28,719 nucleotides of DNA from Christensenella sp. UBA3792. Lineage in GTDB: Bacteria > Bacillota > Clostridia > Christensenellales > CAG-138. Position numbers and translations under genes: made by a program. Position 1 is the first letter of the stretch. Each line of letters opens with the position of its first letter. Below the pieces are notes generated by a model. That model was not told where the DNA came from, ran no database searches, and saw nothing but the letters and a program-made list of their open reading frames with translations. The stretch lies in the NCBI GenBank assembly GCA_002369195.1, contig DFEW01000068.1, forward strand, positions 1 to 28,719, in the 5' to 3' direction. Of this stretch, positions 16,627 through 23,742 are shown in pieces.

Positions 16627-16660
16627 GGGATCGTTCAAACGCTTGAACGGTCCCTTTTTT
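16627..16660 (+). terminator. Intrinsic terminator after mscS
   Basis: GGGATCGTTCAA (16627-16638) pairs with TTGAACGGTCCC (16643-16654), one wobble, loop ACGC, then six T. Confidence 0.93.
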
Positions 16661-16693
16661 CATAGAATGTTCATCCACTTGCGAAGAGAGCTG

Positions 16694-16702
16694 TGGTATA
16701 CT
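16694..16702 (+). promoter_or_regulatory. Extended -10 promoter of the amidohydrolase operon
   Basis: TGG-TATACT (16694-16702), an extended -10 hexamer, 31 bases before the ATG; the -35 region has only weak TCCACT at the right distance. Confidence 0.55.
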
Positions 16703-16733
16703 GATTGATAACAAATCATGAGGGGGATACGAC

Positions 16734-18020
16734 ATGAATCTGCGGCTATACAATGCGCGCATTCTTCCGTTCGACACGGCGGACGCGCGGATCATCGCGG
16801 GCGAACTTTGGGTAAAGGGCGATCGCATCGCGCTGGTGGGCGATCCGAACGGCGCCGAGCCGCCCGCGTTCGACCGCGAGATCGACTGCCGCGGCAATCT
16901 GCTGCTGCCGGGCTTCAAGAACGCGCATACGCATTCCGCCATGACGTTTCTGCGCTCGTTTGCGGACGACAAGCCGCTGCATCAATGGCTGCACGAGGAC
17001 TGCTTTCCGATGGAGGCGCACCTCACCGAACGCGACGTGTACGATCTGACGCAGCTTGCCGTGCTCGAGTACGTGTCCGGCGGTATCACGGCGGCGTTCG
17101 ATATGTACAAGTTCGTGGAAAAGATCGCCGAATGTGCGATCGACTGCGGCTTTCGCATCGTGCTGTGCGGCGCGATCAACGACTACGGCGGAACGAAGCA
17201 ATCGCTGCGCGCCGAGCATGACGCGGTCAACGGCAAACATCCGCTGGTCTCGCACAAGCTCGGGTTCCACGCCGAATACACGACAAGCGAAGCGCTGCTG
17301 CGCGACGTCGCGGACCTTGCGCACGAGTACCGCGAGCCGGTGTTCACGCACATTTCGGAGACGGCGGCGGAGGTGGAGGACTGCATTTCGCGCACCGGTA
17401 AGTCGCCGGTTGCATACCTCGATTCGCTCGATCTGTTCCGCTACGGCGGCGGCGGGTTCCATCTCGTGTTCCCGATGCAGGGCGATATCGAGATCATGAA
17501 GGCGAGAAACCTGTACGTGTGCACGAACGCGGGCAGCAACGTGAAGCTGTCGAGCGGCATTGCGCCGATCGAAACCTACTATGAGGCCGGCGTTCCGGTC
17601 GCGATCGGCACGGACGGCGCGGCAAGCAACAACTGCCTCGATTTCTTCCGCGAGATGTTCCTCGTCTCCGGTCTGCAGAAGCTGACCGTCGGCGCGGCAG
17701 CGGCGGACGCGATCAAGGTCCTGCACTCGGCGTGCTCGACCGGCGCGAAGATGATGGGCCTCGACGACTGCGACTGCCTTGCGGTCGGCAAACAGGCGGA
17801 CCTCATCATGCTCGACCTGCATATGCCGAACATGCAGCCGCTGAACAACATCGCGAAGAACGTCGTGTACAGCGGCAGCAAGGCGAACGTCGCGCTGACG
17901 ATGGTCGCCGGCAAGATTTTGTACGAGCGCGGCACGTACGCGATCGGCGTCGATCCGGAAGCGGTCTACGCACGGGCGAACGAGATCATTGCGCGCATCA
18001 GAAAGGCGGAAGGCAGATAA
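16734..18020 (+). CDS. Amidohydrolase, MtaD/chlorohydrolase-like deaminase family
   Basis: A 428-residue cytosolic metal-dependent hydrolase of the TrzN/AtzA/MtaD branch, whose best known members deaminate S-adenosylhomocysteine, methylthioadenosine or related bases. Mononuclear-metal ligands are in place: H65 and H67 (NAHTHSAM), H206 (FTHISET), D294 (IGTDGAASNN), and the mid-domain H179 and H243. Two conserved segments deviate from what I recall for MtaD: GFHLVFPMQGD instead of AHCVHLxxxE, and CTNAGSNVKLSSG instead of HNPxSNxKLASG, so the substrate may differ from SAH. ATG 16734 has a GAGGGGG site at 16721-16727. The next gene begins two bases after its stop, so both form an operon. Confidence 0.85.
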   Translation: MNLRLYNARILPFDTADARIIAGELWVKGDRIALVGDPNGAEPPAFDREIDCRGNLLLPGFKNAHTHSAMTFLRSFADDKPLHQWLHEDCFPMEAHLTERDVYDLTQLAVLEYVSGGITAAFDMYKFVEKIAECAIDCGFRIVLCGAINDYGGTKQSLRAEHDAVNGKHPLVSHKLGFHAEYTTSEALLRDVADLAHEYREPVFTHISETAAEVEDCISRTGKSPVAYLDSLDLFRYGGGGFHLVFPMQGDIEIMKARNLYVCTNAGSNVKLSSGIAPIETYYEAGVPVAIGTDGAASNNCLDFFREMFLVSGLQKLTVGAAAADAIKVLHSACSTGAKMMGLDDCDCLAVGKQADLIMLDLHMPNMQPLNNIAKNVVYSGSKANVALTMVAGKILYERGTYAIGVDPEAVYARANEIIARIRKAEGR

Positions 18021-18022
18021 CG

Positions 18023-18748
18023 ATGGCACACATCGAGGTCATAGCTGAATACAGCGACCGGGGCGCGATGCTCTGGGCGGACGCGTATCCGGGCGCATAT
18101 TCGCGCGGCGAGACGGTGGCGCAGGCGCTGGAGAAGTTCCCGAAGGCGCTTTCCGCGTACGCGAGCTGGGCGTACGGCGCGCCGCTGCCCGATCTTGCGG
18201 AATCCGATTTTGTCGTCACGCATGCGTATAAAACCGACCTTGCGGTCGAGGATGCGGACAGCGACGTGCTGTTCCCGTCCGAGCGCCTGCCGATGGACAT
18301 GACCGAATATACGCAGAAGAAGATCCTCTGCATCCGCTCGGCGCAGGACTTCGAAAAGCTCGTCACGTCGATCCCGCAAAAGGACCGCGCGCTGCGCAAG
18401 TCGCGCCGCACCTTCTACGGCAAGATCCCGTGCTCCGCGCGCGAGATGGCGGAGCACACGAACCGCACGACGGCGTATTACGCGAACGGGCTCGGACTGG
18501 CGTTCGAAAACGAAGGCGGTCTGCTCGAAAACCGCAAGCGGCTGTTCGCGGCGATCGAATCCGCGCCGAACTTTCTGCTCCCGCGCGTGCATGAGGCGTC
18601 CGACGGCGAGCTGTGGACGCTTCGAAAGCTCCTTCGCCGCGTGCTCTGGCACGACCGCATCCACGCATACGCGCTGTGGCGCCATGCGATCACCTTCTGG
18701 CAGAAGGAACGCATCGCAAACCCGTTTTTCTTCACCGCGGACAAGTAG
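18023..18748 (+). CDS. Two-domain protein: HicB-like N-terminus, DinB-like C-terminus
   Basis: A 241-residue protein with no name I can give. Residues 1-52 look like the HicB/UPF0150 fold: a beta strand IEVIAEYSD, WADAYPGAYSRGETVAQALEKF with the P-G...G-T...AL pattern. Residues 125-230 look like a DinB/YfiT-type four-helix bundle with a possible His triad, H145 (AEHTNRTT) and H210-x3-H214 (LRRVLWHDRIHAYALW). DinB-like proteins are often metal-dependent thiol transferases or of unknown role; HicB domains are usually antitoxins, but no HicA toxin is present. The start ATG 18023 is two bases after the amidohydrolase stop with a GGAAGGCAG-like site, so translation is coupled. Function unknown, possibly linked to the amidohydrolase substrate. 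Confidence 0.7.
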   Translation: MAHIEVIAEYSDRGAMLWADAYPGAYSRGETVAQALEKFPKALSAYASWAYGAPLPDLAESDFVVTHAYKTDLAVEDADSDVLFPSERLPMDMTEYTQKKILCIRSAQDFEKLVTSIPQKDRALRKSRRTFYGKIPCSAREMAEHTNRTTAYYANGLGLAFENEGGLLENRKRLFAAIESAPNFLLPRVHEASDGELWTLRKLLRRVLWHDRIHAYALWRHAITFWQKERIANPFFFTADK

Positions 18749-18833
18749 GAGAGGACCGTTTCGAAAGGCAAAGACCCGCGCCCGATAAAACCGGTGTGCC
18801 GCATGACGCGGCATAAACGCGCGAAAAAAGCTC

Positions 18834-18862
18834 TTGACAATTTTCATGTCCTCCTCTATAAT
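18834..18862 (+). promoter_or_regulatory. rpmH promoter
   Basis: TTGACA (18834-18839), 17 bp, TATAAT (18857-18862), both perfect. Leader about 50 bases. As expected for a highly expressed ribosomal protein gene. Confidence 0.93.
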
Positions 18863-18922
18863 GGGAAAGGTTAATTTGGCGTTATGCGCCATCACAATAT
18901 TCGGAAGAAAGAGGTGTAAGAT

Positions 18923-19057
18923 ATGGTACGTACCTATCAGCCCAAGAAGAGACAGCGCAGCAAGGTGCACGGTTTCCGTAAGCGCATGGCGACTGCGGAC
19001 GGTCGTAACGTTCTGAAGCGCAGACGCGCCAAGGGCCGCAAGAAGCTGAGCGCGTAA
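18923..19057 (+). CDS. rpmH: 50S ribosomal protein L34
   Basis: A 44-residue, very basic protein of the large ribosomal subunit. The whole family pattern is visible: [37 protein letters not shown] and KKLSA end. It is preceded by GAGGTG and a consensus promoter. It opens the rpmH-rnpA-yidD-yidC-jag-mnmE series. In most Firmicutes dnaA lies just upstream on the opposite strand; here the upstream gene is the HicB/DinB-like protein on the same strand. It was too short to be obvious in the frame analysis but is certain by sequence. Confidence 0.98.
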   Translation: MVRTYQPKKRQRSKVHGFRKRMATADGRNVLKRRRAKGRKKLSA

Positions 19058-19112
19058 TTTGACGTACTCGGAATTTTGTCCTATCAATTCAATGGAGTGA
19101 CAGAGGCGCTTG

Positions 19113-19133
19113 CGGCAAGCATTTCGCTTGCCG
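19113..19133 (+). promoter_or_regulatory. Hairpin between rpmH and rnpA
   Basis: CGGCAAGC (19113-19120) and GCTTGCCG (19126-19133) form a perfect 8-bp stem with loop ATTTC. The downstream sequence is only partly T-rich (TATGTTGCTTT). It may stabilise the rpmH end or attenuate read-through into rnpA, which needs far less product. Confidence 0.5.
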
Positions 19134-19163
19134 TATGTTGCTTTATGTGGGGAAGTGCATTCG

Positions 19164-19508
19164 GTGAACCGGTCCTATTCGCTGAAACGGCATAAGGAGT
19201 TTCGGTATACCTACCGCGTCGGACGCTCGGTGAGCATGCCGCTGATGACGCTGGTCTATGCAAAGAGCCGGAACGAAACGGTCCGCATCGGCTTTTCGGT
19301 GTCGAAGCGGGTCGGCAACGCCGTACAGCGAAATCGGGCGAAGCGTCGGATGCGCGCCTGCGTCTCACCGTACGCGGAGCACCTAAAGGGCGGCTGCAAC
19401 ATCATTCTGATCGCAAGACCGGAGGTCCTGGATGCGCCTTTTACGGAGCTGAAGCGCCAGACCGAAGCGCTGCTGAAGCGCTGCGGCGTGCTGGAACACG
19501 AGGCATGA
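19164..19508 (+). CDS. rnpA: Ribonuclease P protein component
   Basis: A 114-residue basic protein that binds the RNase P RNA and helps it cut tRNA 5' leaders. The signature is complete: [20 protein letters not shown] with the RNR motif (residues 56-58) followed by RRMR. I choose GTG 19164 ([14 protein letters not shown]) because GGGGA lies about ten bases upstream and it matches the usual family N-terminus; a GTG at 19155 has its site too close, and the frame's upstream TTG lies in the hairpin. It overlaps yidD by four bases (ATGA). Confidence 0.95.
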   Translation: MNRSYSLKRHKEFRYTYRVGRSVSMPLMTLVYAKSRNETVRIGFSVSKRVGNAVQRNRAKRRMRACVSPYAEHLKGGCNIILIARPEVLDAPFTELKRQTEALLKRCGVLEHEA

Positions 19509-19744
19509 AACGGATCCTGCTTGCGCTCCTGCGCTTTTACAAACGCTATATCTCCCCGCTGCTGCCGGATGCCTGCATCTATACGCCGACCTGTTCGGAG
19601 TATGCGATGGAAGCGATCCAAAAACACGGGGTCATCAAGGGCACGGGGCTTGCGATCTGGCGGATCCTGCGCTGCAACCCGTTCGCAAAGGGCGGATACG
19701 ATCCCGTTCCGGAACCGAAAAAACATAAGGAGAGCATTTCATGA
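19505..19744 (+). CDS. yidD: Membrane protein insertion efficiency factor YidD
   Basis: A 79-residue protein associated with the inner face of the membrane through an amphipathic N-terminal helix ([20 protein letters not shown]). It assists YidC-dependent insertion. Family-wide motifs present: [35 protein letters not shown] and [11 protein letters not shown] overlaps the rnpA stop, and its own stop overlaps yidC start (both ATGA), so rnpA-yidD-yidC are translationally coupled. Confidence 0.96.
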   Translation: MKRILLALLRFYKRYISPLLPDACIYTPTCSEYAMEAIQKHGVIKGTGLAIWRILRCNPFAKGGYDPVPEPKKHKESIS

Positions 19745-20808
19745 GTACATCCTTTTTCCTGGTCAGATGGCTGTACCAGGCGATGAACTGGGTTTACGAG
19801 CAAATGAACGCCATGTTCAACGGCGGCGGCTGGGTCGTCGTGCTGACGATCCTTCTGTTCACGCTCGCCATCAAGCTTTTGACGGTGTTCGGCGACATCA
19901 AGTCGCGCAAATCGTCGATCCAGATGCAGAAGCTCCAGCCGGAGCTTGACAAGCTCAAAAAGAAATACGGCAACGACCCGCAGAAGATGAGCATTGAACA
20001 GCGCAAGCTGCAGAAGGAGCACGGCGTTTCGATGTTCGGTGGCTGCCTGCCGATGCTGATCATGCTCCCGCTGCTGTTCATGTTCTTCGAAGCGTTCCGC
20101 GCATGGTCGAACCAGCAGACGCTGAAGCTCATGATCGACATTGCGAACGGCAAGGGCGTCGACACGTTCAACAGCTTCCGCTTCCTGTGGATCACCAACA
20201 TCTGGCGTCCGGACAACCTGCGCGGCGGCAGCATGCTGCTCAACGGCACCGAGTTCTGGAACACGTTTGCGGCGACGAACAACGTCAAGAACTTCATCTT
20301 CTATGAAAACAACGCGAACGTTCTGAACGAGATCCTCTACAAGCTGCACTTCTTCACGATGACGACCGGCGAGAACGGCGCGATCGAGTACGTGCTGGCG
20401 AGCGACGGCGGTCTTGCCTTCCGCGAGGCGTATCAGAACTTCGTGCTGCCGATCACCTCTTCGATCGGCGGTTCCGGCTACGAGACCATGTCGAACGGCT
20501 ATGCGATCCTCCCGCTGCTGGCGGGCGCAACGACGTTCCTGTCCTCGTGGATCATGCAGAAAACCCAGCCGAAGCCCGCTGTGCAGTCCGACGACAAGAA
20601 CGATCCGGCTGCGCAGACGCAGAACATGAGCAAGTGGATGACATACCTGTTCCCGTTCATGTCCGTGTTCTTCTGCTGGCAGTATGACTCGACCTTTGCA
20701 TTCTACTGGATCTTCTCGAACGTCTTCTCGCTCGCGGTTACGCTGATCCTGAATGCGACGGTCTTCAAGAAAATGCAATCCGAACCTATGGAGGTAGTGA
20801 AATCATGA
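19741..20808 (+). CDS. yidC: Membrane protein insertase YidC/Oxa1
   Basis: A 355-residue polytopic protein that inserts and folds membrane proteins, alone or with Sec. Readable segments: a first helix at about 30-48 ([20 protein letters not shown]), the cytosolic coiled hairpin ([24 protein letters not shown] to [11 protein letters not shown]), [22 protein letters not shown], then [17 protein letters not shown] and the last helix [19 protein letters not shown]. Between the second and third conserved segments lies an extra region of roughly 100 residues (about 135-250), so the protein is much longer than the usual 205-270 of Firmicutes YidC. No lipobox at the N-terminus. Its start overlaps yidD and its stop overlaps jag. 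Confidence 0.96.
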   Translation: MSTSFFLVRWLYQAMNWVYEQMNAMFNGGGWVVVLTILLFTLAIKLLTVFGDIKSRKSSIQMQKLQPELDKLKKKYGNDPQKMSIEQRKLQKEHGVSMFGGCLPMLIMLPLLFMFFEAFRAWSNQQTLKLMIDIANGKGVDTFNSFRFLWITNIWRPDNLRGGSMLLNGTEFWNTFAATNNVKNFIFYENNANVLNEILYKLHFFTMTTGENGAIEYVLASDGGLAFREAYQNFVLPITSSIGGSGYETMSNGYAILPLLAGATTFLSSWIMQKTQPKPAVQSDDKNDPAAQTQNMSKWMTYLFPFMSVFFCWQYDSTFAFYWIFSNVFSLAVTLILNATVFKKMQSEPMEVVKS

Positions 20809-21611
20809 GGAGTATGGAATTCTCCGGTCGCAATATCGACGAAGCGATCTTTCACGGTCTCAATGAGATGGGACTGACGATCGACGAGGTCGATACGGAG
20901 ATCGTACAGAAAGAGAGCAAGGGCCTGTTCGGCATCGGCGCGAAGAACGCGATCGTGCGCCTGACCGAACGCGAAGTGCCGGTCGTGCCGGATTTCGAAG
21001 CCGAAAAGGCGGCCGCGCACGAGCATAAGAGCGAGCGTCCCAAGCGGGAGCGCAGCGAGAAGAAGGAACGCGGCGAGAAGAAAACGCGCGGCAACGACAA
21101 GCGCGAACGCCGCGAAAAACAGCCGGAAGTACCCGAAATCGCGTACAGCGAGGAGCTGGCGAACGAGAACGACGCCGCGATCTTCCTGAAGGAACTTTTG
21201 AAGAACATGAAGATCGAAGCGACCGTCGAAGCCGCCGAGACCGATGACGGGCTGCGGCTCAACATCGTTTCCGACACCGACGGACTGCTGATCGGCCGCA
21301 GAGGCGAAACGCTCGACGCGATCCAGTACATCGTTTCGCTGTACCTCAACAAGGACCGCAAGGAGAACGGCTATCGCCGCGTCTCCGTCGACACGGAGGG
21401 CTACCGCCGCCGTCGCGAGGAAACGCTCCGCCGTCTTGCGAGAAAGAACGCCGCGCAGGTCGCCCGCACCGGACGCGCCGTTGCGATGGAGCCGATGAAC
21501 CCGTACGAGCGCCGCGTGCTGCACTCCGCGTTGCAGGGCTTCAAGGGCGTCACGACGCACAGCGAAGGCGAGGAGCCGAACCGCCGCGTCATCATCACCC
21601 CGGACCGATAA
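20805..21611 (+). CDS. jag: Jag/KhpB RNA-binding protein (Jag_N-KH-R3H)
   Basis: A 268-residue RNA-binding protein. Jag_N occupies about 1-52 (MEFSGRNIDEAIFHGLNEMG to GLFGIGAKNAIVRL); a highly charged Lys/Arg/Glu linker follows (about 62-118); the KH domain runs about 125-200 with the GxxG loop as LIGRRGETLDAIQY; the R3H domain (RxxxH) closes it, RRVLHSALQG. In streptococci KhpB pairs with KhpA in cell elongation and division control through RNA. ATG 20805 overlaps the yidC stop (ATGA) and has GGAGG ten bases upstream; ATG 20814 is the alternative. A hairpin after its stop could reduce read-through to mnmE. Confidence 0.96.
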   Translation: MRSMEFSGRNIDEAIFHGLNEMGLTIDEVDTEIVQKESKGLFGIGAKNAIVRLTEREVPVVPDFEAEKAAAHEHKSERPKRERSEKKERGEKKTRGNDKRERREKQPEVPEIAYSEELANENDAAIFLKELLKNMKIEATVEAAETDDGLRLNIVSDTDGLLIGRRGETLDAIQYIVSLYLNKDRKENGYRRVSVDTEGYRRRREETLRRLARKNAAQVARTGRAVAMEPMNPYERRVLHSALQGFKGVTTHSEGEEPNRRVIITPDR

Positions 21612-21620
21612 CGAACCTTT

Positions 21621-21649
21621 GACCGCCGCAAGGCGGTCTTGTCTTATTT
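21621..21649 (+). terminator. GNRA-loop hairpin with T-rich tail between jag and mnmE
   Basis: GACCGCC (21621-21627), loop GCAA, GGCGGTC (21632-21638), followed by TTGTCTTATTT that runs into the mnmE start. Looks like a short intrinsic terminator or attenuator. Confidence 0.6.
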
Positions 21650-22957
21650 ATGCAAGCGATGAACGAAACCTTCGATACCGTATTTGCCCCGTCGAGCGCC
21701 GTCGGCGGCGCGGTCGTCGTGATCCGCGTCTCCGGCAGGGATGCGCGCGCGGTGGCGGACGCCGTGCTGAACGTGCGGCTTAAGACCCCGAACCTTCTGC
21801 GGCATGCAAAGATCGTCAAAAACGGCGAGACCGTCGACGACTGCATGGCGGTGCTGTTCTGCGCGCCGAAAAGCTATACCGGCGAGGACATGCTCGAGCT
21901 GCATTGCCACGGCGGATTCGAAACCGTGCGCGCCGTGCTTGAAACGCTGTCCGAAGCGGGCGCTGTGCCGGCGCAGGCGGGCGAGTTTACCAAGCGCGCC
22001 TTTTTGAACGGCAAGCTCGATCTTTCGCAGGCGGAGGCGGTGATGGACGTGATCAACGCGCAGTCCGAGAACAGCCGCAAAGCCGCGCTCGAACAGCTCG
22101 GCGGCAGCGTCAGCCGGCGCATCGCGTCCGCGCAGAACCTGCTGCTCGACGTGCGCGCCGCGATCGAAGCGGCGATCGACTATCCGGACGAGGCGGAGAT
22201 CGACGAAACCGTGTACGACGGGATCGAAACCGCGCGGAAAGCGCTTTGCACGCTGATCGAGGAGGGACGCAGGGGACGCGTGCTGCGCGACGGACTGAAG
22301 GTCGCGATTCTCGGCCGTCCGAACGTGGGCAAAAGCTCGCTTCTGAACGCTCTGCTCGGAGAGGATCGTGCGATCGTGACCGCGAACGCGGGCACCACGC
22401 GCGACGTGCTGGATGAACGCGCCGTACTCGGCGGCGTGCCGGTGCGGTTGATCGATACGGCGGGACTGCGCGACGCGAGCGACGAGGCGGAGCGCATCGG
22501 CGTGGAACGCGCGAAGAACGCGATGGACGCGGCGGACGTGCTTTTGATCGTGCTCGACGGCAGCGTGCCCGAGACGGAGAAGGAACGCACGCTGCTTTCA
22601 GACACCGCAGACAGAAAGCGCATCGTCGTCGCCAACAAGCGCGATCTTGGCACCGTCGTCGATGCGGATCTGTGCGTGAGCTGCCGCACGGGCGAGGGGA
22701 TCGACGCGCTCAAGGCGCGCATCGCCGCGTGTGCGGAGCTTTCGAATCGGTCGACGGCGAGCATCACCAACGAGCGCCACATCCGCGCGCTGGAGCTTGC
22801 GCTCGACGCGCTCGATCATGCGCGGATGCAGGACGAGCCGGACTGCATCGCCACCGACGTGCAGGAAGCCCTGCATCAGCTCGGCACGATCACCGGCACC
22901 GACGTGGACGCCGAGGTCGTCGAACGCATCTTCGCTCACTTTTGCGTCGGAAAATAA
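21650..22957 (+). CDS. mnmE: tRNA modification GTPase MnmE (TrmE)
   Basis: A 435-residue GTPase that with MnmG adds a carboxymethylaminomethyl group to U34 of certain tRNAs using methylene-THF. The N-terminal folate-binding domain includes SYTGEDMLELHCHGG; the inserted G domain shows P-loop GRPNVGKS (222-229), K-loop NAGTTRD, DTAGLRD and NKRD; the C-terminus ends FCVGK, the family's catalytic Cys motif (C433). Slightly shorter than E. coli (454). The start at ATG 21650 has no clear ribosome site within ten bases (AAGGCGG of the preceding hairpin is too far); ATG 21659 is equally possible. mnmG does not follow within the window; a convergent operon does. Confidence 0.96.
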   Translation: MQAMNETFDTVFAPSSAVGGAVVVIRVSGRDARAVADAVLNVRLKTPNLLRHAKIVKNGETVDDCMAVLFCAPKSYTGEDMLELHCHGGFETVRAVLETLSEAGAVPAQAGEFTKRAFLNGKLDLSQAEAVMDVINAQSENSRKAALEQLGGSVSRRIASAQNLLLDVRAAIEAAIDYPDEAEIDETVYDGIETARKALCTLIEEGRRGRVLRDGLKVAILGRPNVGKSSLLNALLGEDRAIVTANAGTTRDVLDERAVLGGVPVRLIDTAGLRDASDEAERIGVERAKNAMDAADVLLIVLDGSVPETEKERTLLSDTADRKRIVVANKRDLGTVVDADLCVSCRTGEGIDALKARIAACAELSNRSTASITNERHIRALELALDALDHARMQDEPDCIATDVQEALHQLGTITGTDVDAEVVERIFAHFCVGK

Positions 22958-22979
22958 AAAAGCCCTCCCGAGGGAAGGC
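22955..22979 (-). terminator. Intrinsic terminator of the lipid-kinase/cvpA operon
   Basis: On the minus strand GCCTTCCC and GGGAGGGC form a short GC stem (22979-22962, one wobble) followed by TTTTTTATTTT, the complement of 22951-22961. It overlaps the mnmE stop region and faces the mnmE terminator. Confidence 0.8.
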
Positions 22980-22995
22980 AAAGCATCGATTCGGT

Positions 22996-23024
22996 CGGCT
23001 GCACCGCGCAGCCGGCTGTTTTTT
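22996..23024 (+). terminator. Intrinsic terminator after mnmE
   Basis: CGGCTGC (22996-23002) and GCAGCCG (23008-23014), loop ACCGC, then GCTG and six T. Forms a convergent pair with the terminator on the other strand. Confidence 0.8.
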
Positions 23025-23724
23025 ATGTGGTCGGGACGAGCCAGACGAACGGGTTCATGCGGTAGAAGAAGCCGCCGAACGGGTTCTTGGTGATGACTGC
23101 GCCGAGCCGCGGCACGATCATGAGCAGGATCGGCACGAGCATGAAGAAGATGAACAGCAGCACGACGCCGTGCAGAAACCCAATCCCGCACGAATAGACC
23201 GCGTCGAAGCGCTTGAGCGAGGGCAGACCGTTGCGCCCGTAGTCGACCATGCGCAGGATGAAGCCGAGCAGGATGCGGATGCACACGAACAGGAACAGCA
23301 GCGACAGGATGTTCAGCACGACGTCGACGATCGTCTGGTTGAAGTAGTCGCCGAGCGTGGTGATGCCGCTGTCGCGATACGCCTCATTGCGGATGTTCTT
23401 CCTGATCGCACTGCCGAACGGGATCGCCATATCGGCGTTTTTGATGACCTCATTGAGCTGCGCGTCGTCGAGCGAAGCGGCGGGGTCGTGGATCATTTCG
23501 ACGCTCGTGCGGTTGACGTATTCGTAGCCCTCGAAGTTGTAGAGCAGACCGCCGTACAGCGTTTCGCTGCTGCGCACGGGTCCCGCGACGACGGGGATCA
23601 GCAGCAGGGCGAGAAAGAACGAAAGGAGCGTCAGGCCGATGCTGATCGCGGAATAGATGACGCCGCGATAATAGCCCGCAAGGATGCAGAGCCCCAGAAT
23701 GACAAGGATCGGGATGGTGACCAT
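23023..23724 (-). CDS. CvpA-like integral membrane protein
   Basis: A 233-residue membrane protein with the CvpA (colicin V production) layout: an N-terminal pair of helices (about 2-20 and 25-50) with the YYRGVIYSAISIGLTLLS pattern, an extracytoplasmic stretch of about 75 residues, then two further helices (about 130-158, 180-208) with GIGFLHGVVLLFIFF. CvpA-family proteins occur widely in Clostridia and are of uncertain function (secretion or envelope upkeep). Start ATG 23724 has GGAAAGGAGG. It is the last of a three-gene operon, 18 bases after the DUF5711-like gene, and ends at a terminator. Confidence 0.78.
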   Translation of the reverse strand: MVTIPILVILGLCILAGYYRGVIYSAISIGLTLLSFFLALLLIPVVAGPVRSSETLYGGLLYNFEGYEYVNRTSVEMIHDPAASLDDAQLNEVIKNADMAIPFGSAIRKNIRNEAYRDSGITTLGDYFNQTIVDVVLNILSLLFLFVCIRILLGFILRMVDYGRNGLPSLKRFDAVYSCGIGFLHGVVLLFIFFMLVPILLMIVPRLGAVITKNPFGGFFYRMNPFVWLVPTT

Positions 23725-23742
23725 GTGTGCCTCCTTTCCGCG

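Noticed and set aside
18797..18813. TGCCGC-ATGAC-GCGGCA hairpin before the rpmH promoter as terminator of the upstream operon
   Set aside because: Only six base pairs and no T-run follows; the operon end could not be fixed.
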